Shown one piece after another: positions 32,636 to 40,821 of a stretch of 64,000 bases of DNA. A program made the position numbers and the translations under genes. The stretch is from Ardenticatenaceae bacterium (GTDB taxonomy: Bacteria > Chloroflexota > Anaerolineae > Promineifilales > Promineifilaceae), in NCBI GenBank assembly GCA_020634455.1, contig JACKBQ010000001.1, positions 2,604,001 through 2,668,000 of the forward strand. The letters are read 5' to 3'. The notes below the pieces were generated by a model. It was not told the origin of the DNA. It made no database searches and saw only the letters and a program-made list of their open reading frames with translations. Position 1 is the first letter of the stretch, and each line of letters starts with the position of its first letter.

Positions 32636-32721
32636 AAAAACGGTCGCAGCATTTCGCTGGCGAGACAACAAGGAGAGCAAACAAAGCTCATTGTTGCTTC
32701 GCGAGAGCAGCTACCACCGTT
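32636..32721 (-). terminator. Large terminator-like hairpin in the cysM leader
   Basis: On the minus strand AACGGTGGTAGC (from 32721) pairs with GCTGCGACCGTT, with internal helices such as GCAACAA/TTGTTGT and GAGC/GCTC, and ends in TTTTT, about 60 bases before the cysM start. The AGGAACGGTGGTA segment following a hairpin recalls T-box antiterminators, but the usual ACCGCG block is not adjacent. Confidence 0.55.
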
Positions 32722-32867
32722 CCTGCATTCACAGATGAATGCTTTTAGAAATCTTTCTCAGGTTTCTGAACGATGGTTACCACCCTCGCTCAATACACCT
32801 GCAATATTGTCCAATCATCATAATCACACTTTTGTTTGTTGTTTTCGTAACGATTAGCTTCTCTGCA

Positions 32868-32933
32868 TGTCACACCCGCGCAGGCGGGTATCTATGGTGG
32901 ATTCCCGCATTTGTGGGAATGACAATGTGAGTA
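32868..32933. repeat. REP-type repeat (translates as WIPAFVGMT)
   Basis: CACACCCGCGCAGGCGGGTA and TGGATTCCCGCATTTGTGGG with AATGACA form two short hairpins. This is a widely distributed bacterial repeat that often appears in databases as a spurious C-terminus. It lies within the cysM leader. Confidence 0.8.
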
Positions 32934-32956
32934 GCCAGGTTGTTGAATCGATTGCG

Positions 32957-32984
32957 AGTATAGCAAAGCGCTTGCGCGCGTCAA
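32957..32984 (-). promoter_or_regulatory. Sigma-70 promoter for cysM
   Basis: Minus strand: TTGACG (32984-32979), 16-base spacer, TATACT (32962-32957). The best match upstream of cysM; it implies a long leader. Confidence 0.75.
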
Positions 32985-33120
32985 GTTAGAAAATGATAAA
33001 CGGACTCGCGTCAGCTTTTCTCGCACAGTTTCTAGATTGGGTGAAAATAGGATTTCTTACGAAGGCTGTAAAAATGGGATGCAGATTTTCCTGATCAGGG
33101 TGATCAGGGGAATCTGCGTT

Positions 33121-33858
33121 CTATTTTCCGATGAGGGCAACGGCCGTTGCGGCACTGTACACAATCAGCATCTGCCCTGGCCCGTAAGTGAGCCAGATGA
33201 CATCGCCAATAAGGAAGAAGCTGAGGTCGTTAAAGAGCTGCGCTGCCAAGATGAGATCGCTGATGAGGAAGAGCGCGGCACCGACGGCCAGCCAGGTGAA
33301 CTGGCCTTGCTGGATGGCTAATCCCGTGGCCATACCAGCGGTGCTGGCCAGCAGCAGGGCGTACGGCAGCGCGGCATAATGCAGCGTGGTGGCCTGCTGG
33401 CCGCGATAAACCACAAAATACCAGAGCACGGCACCAATAATCCACCAGACGATGAGGCTGGCCCAGCGAGCCGTCCCGCCCGTCAGGCCAATCTGGCTGC
33501 CAAAGCGCCAGATGCCGATGATGTAGGCGACGTGTCCCAGCCCAAAAGTGGCCATGCCGCCCAGCACGTTGCGCCCGCCGGGCATCATGCCCGCCATGAA
33601 CAGGTCGCCCAAAAAGCCAAAGGTCATGCCGATGGCCAGCCATAGCACAAAGCCGTTGGCCACGTTTTGGCGGGTGAGCAGGAACCAGCTCCAGCCAGCC
33701 AAAACCAGCACGGCCGAAGAGGTAAGTCGGGTCCATTTGGGCATGCGCTGGCTGGGATCGGCGGGGCCAAAAGCAAAGCCGCCAAAGAGCAGTACGGCCC
33801 ACAAAATGAGTAAGGCAATGAGCCAGTAACGGGGGGTGGAATTGAGGGTAGTGAACAT
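33121..33858 (-). CDS. YhhN-family membrane protein (lysoplasmalogenase-like)
   Basis: 245 residues from the ATG at 33858 (MFTTLNS). About seven to eight membrane helices. Motifs FGFLGDLFMAG and LFLISDLILAAQLF, each with a membrane Asp, are conserved in YhhN/TMEM86 proteins, some of which hydrolyse the vinyl-ether bond of lysoplasmalogen. A separate unit; no functional neighbour evident. Confidence 0.8.
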   Translation of the reverse strand: MFTTLNSTPRYWLIALLILWAVLLFGGFAFGPADPSQRMPKWTRLTSSAVLVLAGWSWFLLTRQNVANGFVLWLAIGMTFGFLGDLFMAGMMPGGRNVLGGMATFGLGHVAYIIGIWRFGSQIGLTGGTARWASLIVWWIIGAVLWYFVVYRGQQATTLHYAALPYALLLASTAGMATGLAIQQGQFTWLAVGAALFLISDLILAAQLFNDLSFFLIGDVIWLTYGPGQMLIVYSAATAVALIGK

Positions 33859-34035
33859 GAGGCAATTGTACCGGGGAACGGCCGTTTCGCGAAGAAATAA
33901 TTCACAGTGCTCAACCAAATCGTACAAACCCGCCTGTATCTGAGCAATGTGAGGATGAAGGCACTCCTGCACAGGGTGCAAAGCTGCTTTTTGATTTGTA
34001 GACGTCCAACTTTTGCGAGAAGTTGAACGTCTTGA

Positions 34036-34608
34036 TTAGTTGGATAAACGGCGGTAAATACCGCCACTGCGCGTCATCAGGTCGTGCTCAACTAGCGAGC
34101 GGCGCAGCGTGGCCACATCTTCGTGGAAATCCAGCAGGATGAAGTTGACCTCTTTTTCGGTGTATTCCCGCTCCGGCTCAAACTCCTGCACGATGAGTTC
34201 CAGAATGACCTGGAGCTTTTTGAGCTGTGCCGGTAAGCGCACCACCCGCCCCTGCCTGACAAACGTTTTGAGCACCTTTTGCTTATAGGCGTCGGTTTCT
34301 ACTTCGTCTGTCAGGCTAGGCTGAGGCAGGCGAATCACCTCCCCCAGCGGCTTCTTGAGCACATCCCCAACCAGCGAATACATCTGGTAATACTGGTCCT
34401 TGGTGGACGTGAGCAGCCCGGCTTCGGCTAGCTTGCTCAGGTGGTGCGACACGGTGGCGGGCTTCAGATTCAAAATCGCGGCCAGCTCTTCGCCGTGGCG
34501 CGGCTTTTGCTGGATGAGGTTGAGCATGAGCAGCCGCGCCGGATGGCCCAACGCTTTGAACAGTTGGGCGCGTTCTTCTAGGTTAAATTCGGCCGTAGTT
34601 TTACTCAT
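34036..34608 (-). CDS. ArsR-type regulator with DUF2087 C-terminal domain
   Basis: 190 residues. Winged helix at about 12-85 (LFKALGHPARLLMLNLIQQK, PATVSHHLSKLAEAGLL). The C-terminus (YTEKEVNFILLDFHEDVATL, then RSGGIYRRL) is DUF2087. No ArsR metal-binding Cys pair is seen, so the signal is not a simple metal. Its start overlaps the stop of the 84-residue gene by 8 bases. It is a candidate to bind the AGATTGG palindromes, because a half-site lies upstream of its own operon (34884-34893). Confidence 0.85.
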   Translation of the reverse strand: MSKTTAEFNLEERAQLFKALGHPARLLMLNLIQQKPRHGEELAAILNLKPATVSHHLSKLAEAGLLTSTKDQYYQMYSLVGDVLKKPLGEVIRLPQPSLTDEVETDAYKQKVLKTFVRQGRVVRLPAQLKKLQVILELIVQEFEPEREYTEKEVNFILLDFHEDVATLRRSLVEHDLMTRSGGIYRRLSN

Positions 34609-34855
34609 TGTTCCAACTCCTTTTGCCCGTGGCCCGCGTGTACGCCATGTTGAAAATGTCCCTGGCGTGTTTTATGGTGCTCAGTTTGATTTGCTCTTTG
34701 ACCAGCGTTTCCCGGTCGTTCATCGCTTTGCGCAGCTCAATTTCATTGTTGGTGTGGGTGATGATGCTGTTGATGATGTGATGAAATCCTTTAGCGATTT
34801 TGTCGGCCTCCGACAAATCAGACGTAAAGATTTCTTCATACACTTTCATAGACAT
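34601..34855 (-). CDS. Hypothetical small protein, first gene of the ArsR operon
   Basis: 84 residues, helical, charged, no signal peptide (MKVYEEIFTSDLSEADKIAKG). Overlaps the ArsR start by 8 bases, so the two are coupled. GAGAGGTCGCC precedes the ATG. Probably a co-factor or ligand-handling partner of the regulator, but no family is recognised. Confidence 0.6.
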   Translation of the reverse strand: MSMKVYEEIFTSDLSEADKIAKGFHHIINSIITHTNNEIELRKAMNDRETLVKEQIKLSTIKHARDIFNMAYTRATGKRSWNNE

Positions 34856-34883
34856 GGCGACCTCTCTGTTTTGATATTCCTTG

Positions 34884-34893
34884 AACCAATCTT
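34884..34893. promoter_or_regulatory. Half-site of the AGATTGG operator upstream of the ArsR operon
   Basis: AACCAATCTT (minus: AAGATTGGTT) matches one arm of the mec-promoter palindromes, about 30 bases upstream of the 84-residue gene in an AT-rich region. Confidence 0.35.
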
Positions 34894-35053
34894 GATTTTT
34901 TATTTTAATATTTATCTAATCAAAATATTACAAAATAATTTCATCTTTGTCAAACAAGATCGAGGTTCGATTTTCAATCGAAATGACATGCACATCAGAC
35001 AACAAAGTCTCTCAGGCTTTTGTTGTCTGGCAATTACCCAATACAATAGCGCC

Positions 35054-37369
35054 ATGTCCGAGCAAGTTCAGATCGCTGGCTCAGTGGAGCGCGTCACTTA
35101 TTACAACGAGGAAAATGGGTACACCGTCCTGCGGCTCAAGCCGGATTCGCGGGGGATGCTGCCGTTTCGCTATGCCAGCGGGCGGGATGCGCTCATCACT
35201 GTGGTGGGCAACATGCCGGAGGTGCAGCCGGGCGAATGGCTAAAGCTGACCGGCAAATGGGGCAATCACGCCAAACACGGCCGTCAATTCCTGGCCGAAT
35301 TTTGCGAACAGTCACTGCCCGCCACCACCGAGGGCATCAAGCGCTACCTCGGCTCCGGCCTGATTCGCGGCGTGGGCAAGGTGATGGCTGAACGCATCGT
35401 GCAGCGGTTTGGCGAAGAGACGCTGGACGTCATCGAGTACGAACCGGAGCGGCTGCAAACGGTGCTGGGCATTGGCCAGAAGCGCGTCGGCCAAATTGTA
35501 AAGGCGTGGGACGAGCAGCGCGCCATCAAGGACGTGATGATTTTTCTGCAATCCCACGGCGTTTCCACCAATCTGGCCACCAAAATCTACAAAAAATATG
35601 GCGACACCTCGCTGGCTATCGTGCAAAACACGCCGTACAAGCTGGTGCAGGACGTGTACGGCATCGGCTTCAAAACGGCCGATAAAATTGCCCAGGCGTT
35701 GGGTCTGGCGGCAGATGATCCGGGCCGCATCGAGGCAGGCATCGCTTACACGCTCAACCGCATGGCGGAGGACGGCCATGTCTACATGCCGCAAGAGGAG
35801 CTGGAACCAGAAGCGGCCGAAATTTTGGGACTGCCAGCGGAGAAGGTTACGGCCGTAATCGACCAGCTCGAAACCAGCGACTTCATCAAGCGGGAAATGC
35901 TGCGGTATCCGGTAAGCGGTGACCCGTCAGCGGTTATCGGTAAGCAGTTATCGGTCATCGGTGAGGAGAAGGCGGTTTATGAGGTTGGGGAGCCAGAATT
36001 GCGGGAAGAACGCGCTGTTTATTTGACGCCGTTTTACTACTCAGAAATTGGCGTGACGAAGCGCATTCAGCAGTTGATTGAACATCCTACGAGCCGGTTA
36101 TCGGTCATCCGTAATCGGTATTCGGTGAGCGGTGATCAGTCTCCAATCTCCAGTCTCCAATCTCCCAACTCCGGCGTTAAACTCGCTCCGCAACAGCTGC
36201 ACGCCATCCAAACGGCCGTTACCCACAAAGTCACCATCCTCACCGGCGGGCCGGGCACGGGCAAAACGACGACGATGCGCGCCCTGCTGGACTTGCTCGA
36301 CCGGCATCGGCTGACCTACGCGCTGGCCTCACCCACGGGTCGGGCGGCGAAACGCTTGGCCGAAGCGACGGGGCGCGAAGCGAAGACGGTGCATCGCTTG
36401 CTGGAATTTAAGCCGGGGGAAGGATACGGCCGTTCCGAAAGCAACCCCCTCGATGCCGATATGGTCATCATTGATGAAGCCTCCATGCTGGATTTGCTGC
36501 TGACCCACAACCTGCTCAAAGCCATTGGGCCAGACAGCCATTTGCTGCTGGTGGGGGACGTAGACCAGCTGCCCAGCGTCGGCGCGGGGGATGTGCTGGG
36601 GGATTTGATCGATTCGGGGAAAACGGCCGTGGTGCGGCTGCAAACCATCTTCCGCCAGGCGTCCGACTCGCTCATCATCAGCAACGCCCACCGCATTAAC
36701 GAAGGCAAATCGCCAGAAACCACGCCCGACGCCAACGACTTCTTCATCTTTGTGAAGGAAGACCCCGCCGAAGCGGCCGAACTGCTCGTGGACGTGGTCA
36801 AAAACCGGGTGCCGCTCAAATTTAAGCTCGATCCGCTGGACGACATCCAGGTGCTGTCGCCGATGTACAACGGCGCGGTGGGCGTGAACAACCTGAACCT
36901 GCTGCTGCAAGAGGCGCTTAATCCCGGTGCCCAGCGCAAAGCGGAGCGCAAGCTGGGCGGGCGGCTGTTCCGCGTCGGCGACAAGGTGATGCAGACTGTG
37001 AACAATTACGACAAAAATGTCTACAACGGCGACATTGGCCGCGTGACGGACATGGACATTTTGCAGCAAAATCTCACCGTCAGCATTGACGGTGCGCCAG
37101 TGGTGTACGACTTTTTGGAGGTGGACGAACTGGTGCACGCGTTTGCCATTTCGGTGCATAAGAGCCAGGGCGCGGAATACCCATGCGTGGTGATGCCGGT
37201 AGCCACCCAGCATTATTTGATGTTGCAACGGAATCTGTTGTATACGGCCGTAACCCGTGCCAAAAAGCTCGTCGTCCTCGTCGGTACCCGCAAAGCGATT
37301 CGCATTGCCGTTAAAAACGACAAAACCACCCAGCGCCACACCGCCCTCGACTGGCGCTTAAACCATTAG
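35054..37369 (+). CDS. recD2: RecD2-like ATP-dependent 5'-3' DNA helicase
   Basis: 771 residues from the ATG at 35054. The N-terminal OB-like region (GSVERVTYYNEENGYTVLRL) and helix-hairpin-helix repeats (VLGIGQKRVGQIVKAW, VYGIGFKTADKIAQALG) are typical of RecD2. The SF1 helicase core follows: Walker A TGGPGTGKTTT, ADMVIIDEASML, LLVGDVDQLPSVGAGDVL, and the C-terminal VHKSQGAEYPCVVMP with YTAVTRAKKLVVLVG. Two in-frame repeat insertions, at about residues 284-307 and 347-372, lie between the HhH and helicase regions and add low-complexity text. Acts in DNA repair, without RecBC. Confidence 0.93.
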   Translation: MSEQVQIAGSVERVTYYNEENGYTVLRLKPDSRGMLPFRYASGRDALITVVGNMPEVQPGEWLKLTGKWGNHAKHGRQFLAEFCEQSLPATTEGIKRYLGSGLIRGVGKVMAERIVQRFGEETLDVIEYEPERLQTVLGIGQKRVGQIVKAWDEQRAIKDVMIFLQSHGVSTNLATKIYKKYGDTSLAIVQNTPYKLVQDVYGIGFKTADKIAQALGLAADDPGRIEAGIAYTLNRMAEDGHVYMPQEELEPEAAEILGLPAEKVTAVIDQLETSDFIKREMLRYPVSGDPSAVIGKQLSVIGEEKAVYEVGEPELREERAVYLTPFYYSEIGVTKRIQQLIEHPTSRLSVIRNRYSVSGDQSPISSLQSPNSGVKLAPQQLHAIQTAVTHKVTILTGGPGTGKTTTMRALLDLLDRHRLTYALASPTGRAAKRLAEATGREAKTVHRLLEFKPGEGYGRSESNPLDADMVIIDEASMLDLLLTHNLLKAIGPDSHLLLVGDVDQLPSVGAGDVLGDLIDSGKTAVVRLQTIFRQASDSLIISNAHRINEGKSPETTPDANDFFIFVKEDPAEAAELLVDVVKNRVPLKFKLDPLDDIQVLSPMYNGAVGVNNLNLLLQEALNPGAQRKAERKLGGRLFRVGDKVMQTVNNYDKNVYNGDIGRVTDMDILQQNLTVSIDGAPVVYDFLEVDELVHAFAISVHKSQGAEYPCVVMPVATQHYLMLQRNLLYTAVTRAKKLVVLVGTRKAIRIAVKNDKTTQRHTALDWRLNH
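35904..35973. repeat. GGTAAGCGGT/ATCGGT-family repeat inside recD2
   Basis: Runs of GGTTATCGGTAAGCAG and GGTCATCGGTG, the same family as the gap elements near 29813, 30346 and 47806, encode about 23 residues (PVSGDPSAVIGKQLSVIGEE). Confidence 0.8.
36094..36168. repeat. Second in-frame repeat block inside recD2
   Basis: 36094-36138 is of the GGTAATCGGT family and 36138-36168 of the CTCCAATCTCCAGT family. Together they encode about 25 residues (RLSVIRNRYSVSGDQSPISS and onward). Confidence 0.8.
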
Positions 37370-37408
37370 CGATAGGGCAAATTAAGCAGTAGCACGGCCC
37401 GCCCCAAA

Positions 37409-39025
37409 TTATCCAAATGTGCGGTGCTTGAACTCGCCACCGACAACCGTGCCGCTAATTTCCACATCCAGCAGCTCATCCCCAGGAATAGCGAAGATGT
37501 CTCGCCCAAAAATGGTGAAATCGGCCAGCTTGCCAGGGGTGATGGTGCCTTGCCTGGCTTCTTGCCCGCTGGTGAGGGCGGCGGCAGTGGTAAACCCGTG
37601 GATTGCCTCGGTTATGGTGAGTTTTTGTTCGGGATGCCAGCCGTCTGGCCCAGGGCTGCCATCGGCGCGGCGGCGGGTAACGGCCGCATGAATGCCCGGC
37701 AGTGGATCGATCTTCTCGATCGGTGCATCGGAGCCAAACACAACGGTGGCCCCGCTGTTGAGCATGGTGCGGATGGCGTAGCTGTCTTTGGTGCGGCTGC
37801 CCCAGTGACGAACGGCCGTTTCCATATCTGAAGTCGCGTGAATCGGCTGCATTGAGGCAATGACGCCCAGTTGTGCCAGCCGGGGCTGATCTGCGGGATG
37901 GATGAGCTGCACATGCTCGATGCGGTGGCGCAGCGGTGACTGGCCGCGAGCTGCCTCTTGCTGACGCACTGCCTCGTACACATCCAGCACATCGTGGTTC
38001 GCCTTGTCACCGATGGCGTGTACGGTCACGCTCAACCCATTGGCGCTGGCAGCGCTCGCTTTTTCCAGCATTTCCTCCTTGTCCGTGACGATAATGCCAT
38101 AATTATTCGGCTCGCCTTCGTACGGTGCAATCATGGAGGCGGTGCGCGGCCCCAGCGCGCCATCCGCAAAAATCTTCACGCCGCCGATGCGCAGCCACTC
38201 ATCGCCAAAGCCGCTGCGCAGCCCCACGCCGATGGCGTGTTCTAATCGGTAAACAGGCACATTTTTCACGACGCGCAGCCCCAGCTCGCCGTTTTGGTGC
38301 AGGGTTTGCAGGGCGATGAAGCAGGAACGGCCGTCAAAATCATGCAGTCCAGTTAGCCCCACACGCCAACAGTATTGTTGCGCTTCGCGCATGGCGTCGG
38401 TAATCTGGTCGGTAGTGGCTTCGGGAATGTGCTGGGTAACGAGGTCAATGGCGTCTTCGAACAAAATGCCGGTGGGACGGCCGTTTTCATCGCGCTGAAT
38501 CTGGCCGCCGGGCGGATCGGCCGTTTGGGCGGTGATGTTGGCAATTTGCAGAGCGCGGCTGTTGACCCAGGCGGCATGGCCGGAATGGTCCCGCAGGCAA
38601 ATTGGCAGTTCACTGCTGATGGCGTCCAGGTGGGCGGCGGTAGGAAAGTGGGTCTGGTGCCAGTCGTTGACGCGCCAGCCTCTCCCTTGTAACCAGTAAT
38701 CGGTATTCAGTAATCGGTGATCAGTAGGTAGTTTTTGGACGATGCGCTGGAGAGCTTCGTCGAGGGTGGTGGTGCCGCGCAGGTCTACGCGCTGGAGGCT
38801 GAGAGCGAAGAATTGAAAGTGGACGTGGGCATCTACTAGGCCGGGTGTGACGGTACGGCCGTTCAAATTCACCAATTCTCCACCAGCAGCTAGCAATGGT
38901 TTGATGTCGGCGTCAGAACCCACCGCTAAAACTTTGCCGTCGCGGATAGCAACGGCCGTTGCTGTAGGCTGCTGCGGGTTCAGGGTGTGGATACGGCCGT
39001 TGTGCAAAATCATCGTTGCAGACAT
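37409..39025 (-). CDS. Amidohydrolase, YtcJ-like
   Basis: 538 residues. N-terminal NGRIHTLNP, then VDAHVHFQF with the first metal-binding His pair, HAIGDKANHDVLD, HRIEHVQL with metal His, and FGSDAPIEKIDPL with the catalytic Asp. This is amidohydrolase_3 (YtcJ) organisation: a metal-dependent TIM-barrel hydrolase. Substrate unknown. Residues about 99-112 (TDHRLLNTDYWL) are encoded by a palindromic repeat placed in frame after the first barrel strand. Confidence 0.9.
   Translation of the reverse strand: MSATMILHNGRIHTLNPQQPTATAVAIRDGKVLAVGSDADIKPLLAAGGELVNLNGRTVTPGLVDAHVHFQFFALSLQRVDLRGTTTLDEALQRIVQKLPTDHRLLNTDYWLQGRGWRVNDWHQTHFPTAAHLDAISSELPICLRDHSGHAAWVNSRALQIANITAQTADPPGGQIQRDENGRPTGILFEDAIDLVTQHIPEATTDQITDAMREAQQYCWRVGLTGLHDFDGRSCFIALQTLHQNGELGLRVVKNVPVYRLEHAIGVGLRSGFGDEWLRIGGVKIFADGALGPRTASMIAPYEGEPNNYGIIVTDKEEMLEKASAASANGLSVTVHAIGDKANHDVLDVYEAVRQQEAARGQSPLRHRIEHVQLIHPADQPRLAQLGVIASMQPIHATSDMETAVRHWGSRTKDSYAIRTMLNSGATVVFGSDAPIEKIDPLPGIHAAVTRRRADGSPGPDGWHPEQKLTITEAIHGFTTAAALTSGQEARQGTITPGKLADFTIFGRDIFAIPGDELLDVEISGTVVGGEFKHRTFG
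38691..38729. repeat. GGTAATCGGTGATCAG-family repeat inside the YtcJ-like gene
   Basis: ACCAGTAATCGGTATTCAG and TAATCGGTGATCAG units keep the frame and encode about 13 residues. Confidence 0.75.
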
Positions 39026-39268
39026 GCGGAGCTCCTTTATTTCACGCAGCGGCAGAAAGACAAAAAGAAGTTTGAAGAACCTGCTGCGAATGGGTTATTT
39101 GTTTTGGAGCCTCGATCGTACCACACAGATTGAATTAGGGAAGGAGTTTGCCGCCTGTCCGAGGTTTTATTCTCGTTCCTATATTCCGAGTGAGAATGAA
39201 CGGCAGGACGCTCCGCATCCCGTGCGACGCAGAGCATTGCCAAAAGCAGACCTGGAGAGTTACAGCTA
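39026..39268. other. Gap with no annotated gene and no octamer
   Basis: About 240 bases, AT-balanced, with no clear gene, hairpin or octamer. Upstream of the YtcJ-like gene. Confidence 0.4.
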
Positions 39269-39400
39269 TTATTTGTCTGGGCTAACTTGTTGGCGAACTG
39301 GGGTCTTAAGAATGACCAGGACGAGCAGGGGCGTTGTGACTAAACCGAGCAAAAAAGCAACTAATACGAGGGTGACAAGCAAACCGATTGGGACAAACAT
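39269..39400 (-). CDS. Small single-helix membrane protein (43 residues)
   Basis: Minus strand: ATG at 39400 with GGAGGT 8 bases upstream, then 43 codons to TAA at 39269. The product MFVPIGLLVTLVLVAFLLGL continues through VTTPLLVLVILKTP to a polar tail RQQVSPDK: one or two hydrophobic segments then a basic cytoplasmic end. The Shine-Dalgarno and composition argue for a real gene. Family unknown. Confidence 0.6.
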   Translation of the reverse strand: MFVPIGLLVTLVLVAFLLGLVTTPLLVLVILKTPVRQQVSPDK

Positions 39401-39620
39401 CTGATACTACCTCCAATTGAACTTGCGAAAATTTGGTACTACTGTAATGGGTCACGTAAGCGTGGAAGAAGAATATACTGAAAGAGGCCCACACCACAGT
39501 AAATAGAGTGTGAAACCATTGTGAACAGCCCGTAAAGAGCTGGGGCACGCCAAACAATTGGACAGATTTTATCGCTATAATGCCCCTCAAAAGCTAACCT
39601 ATCAAAGTAATGACAAACGT

Positions 39621-40811
39621 ATGAACCCACCAAATTTTAAACACGAAGCAGAACTTATTTTTGACGAACTTGTCGCCACCCGGCGTGATTTTCACCAGCA
39701 TCCAGAACTTGGCTTTGAAGAAACCCGCACCGCTGGCATTGTGGCCGAGCGGCTAAATGACTACGGCTTTGAAGTGCAGGCTGGCGTTGGCCAAACTGGC
39801 GTGGTTGGCCTACTCGAAGGCTCTAAACCTGGCCCAACAGTTCTGCTTCGTTTTGACATGGATGCGCTCCCTATTCAAGAAGAAACAGGACTTCCCTTTG
39901 CTTCCCAAAATGCAGGCGTGATGCACGCCTGTGGCCACGATGGGCATACCGCGATGGGCTTGGGGTTGGCCAAAATCATGTCGCAGTACCAAGAAAACAT
40001 GACGGGCACGCTGAAATTTGTTTTTCAGCCCGGTGAAGAAGGGCTGGGCGGGGCCATTGCCATGATTGCCGATGGCGTGTTGGATAATCCCAAGCCAGAC
40101 GTAGCCCTGGCCATGCACCTGTGGACGCCCGAACCGTATGGCAAGGCGCGCGTGATCAACGGCCCGTGCATGTCATCTTCTAGCGTGTTTACGCTGACGG
40201 TGCAGGGCAAGGGCGGGCACGGAGCTGCCCCCCATTTGGCCATTGACCCAATTTTGGCTGGCGCTCACATTGTGGCGGCGTTACAAAGTATTGTTAGCCG
40301 CAACGTGAATCCGCAGGACAGCGTCGTCGTTTCCATCGGCCAATTTACCGCTGGCACCACCTTCAACGTCATTCCCGATAAAGCGATTCTGAAAGGCACC
40401 GTGCGCAGCTATAACAACGATTTGCACCGCATGATTTATCGCCGCATTTTGGAGATGGCCACCAGCATGGCCGAAGCGCTCAATTGCAAGGCCACCATGG
40501 AAACCATCGCCATCGTGCAGGCTGTGGTGAATGCGCCAGAGCCAACGGCTGTTGTCTACGACGCAGCTGCCAAAGTGATGGGGGCCGAAAACATCCTCGC
40601 CAAGCGCACCATGGCCTCTGAAGATATGGGCTTCTTTTTGGATGAAGTGCCCGGCTGTTACTTCTTCATCGGTGCCAGCAACGAGGAAGCAGGCATCAAC
40701 TTCCCGCACCACCATCCCAGATTCACCTTCGACGAGCGAGCCATGATTGATGGCGTCGCCGTGATGGGTGAAGCGGCGGCCAGTTACGTGATGCGCAACG
40801 GCCACAGCTAG
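39621..40811 (+). CDS. M20-family amidohydrolase (IAA-amino acid hydrolase/hippurate hydrolase-like)
   Basis: 396 residues from the ATG at 39621. RRDFHQHPELGFEE at the N-terminus, then FDMDALPIQEETGLPFAS, MHACGHDGHTAM (metal-binding Cys and His) and VFQPGEEGLGGA are M20D signatures. A lid domain lies at about 180-290 (KGGHGAAPHLAIDP). It hydrolyses N-acyl amino acids or related amides with two metal ions. It contains no ACGGCCGT octamer, unlike most genes of this length here. Confidence 0.9.
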   Translation: MNPPNFKHEAELIFDELVATRRDFHQHPELGFEETRTAGIVAERLNDYGFEVQAGVGQTGVVGLLEGSKPGPTVLLRFDMDALPIQEETGLPFASQNAGVMHACGHDGHTAMGLGLAKIMSQYQENMTGTLKFVFQPGEEGLGGAIAMIADGVLDNPKPDVALAMHLWTPEPYGKARVINGPCMSSSSVFTLTVQGKGGHGAAPHLAIDPILAGAHIVAALQSIVSRNVNPQDSVVVSIGQFTAGTTFNVIPDKAILKGTVRSYNNDLHRMIYRRILEMATSMAEALNCKATMETIAIVQAVVNAPEPTAVVYDAAAKVMGAENILAKRTMASEDMGFFLDEVPGCYFFIGASNEEAGINFPHHHPRFTFDERAMIDGVAVMGEAAASYVMRNGHS

Positions 40812-40821
40812 AGAAGCTGGA

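Larger units (their letters stand above)
32577..32956 (-). promoter_or_regulatory. cysM leader RNA (about 370 nt), possible attenuator
   Basis: From the promoter at 32957-32984 the leader runs about 370 nt to the cysM ATG. It contains a REP-type insertion (32868-32933), a perfect 7-bp stem GCATTCA/TGAATGC (32742-32725) and the large terminator-like hairpin. The plan is that of a T-box-like transcription attenuator. I could not assign a specifier codon, and TGGT would fit a tRNA with discriminator A, not tRNA-Cys. Confidence 0.45.

Noticed and set aside
32585..32930. Short open frames on the plus strand in the cysM leader
   Set aside because: One translates the REP repeat (ending IPAFVGMT) and the other crosses the leader hairpins; no ribosome-binding sites.
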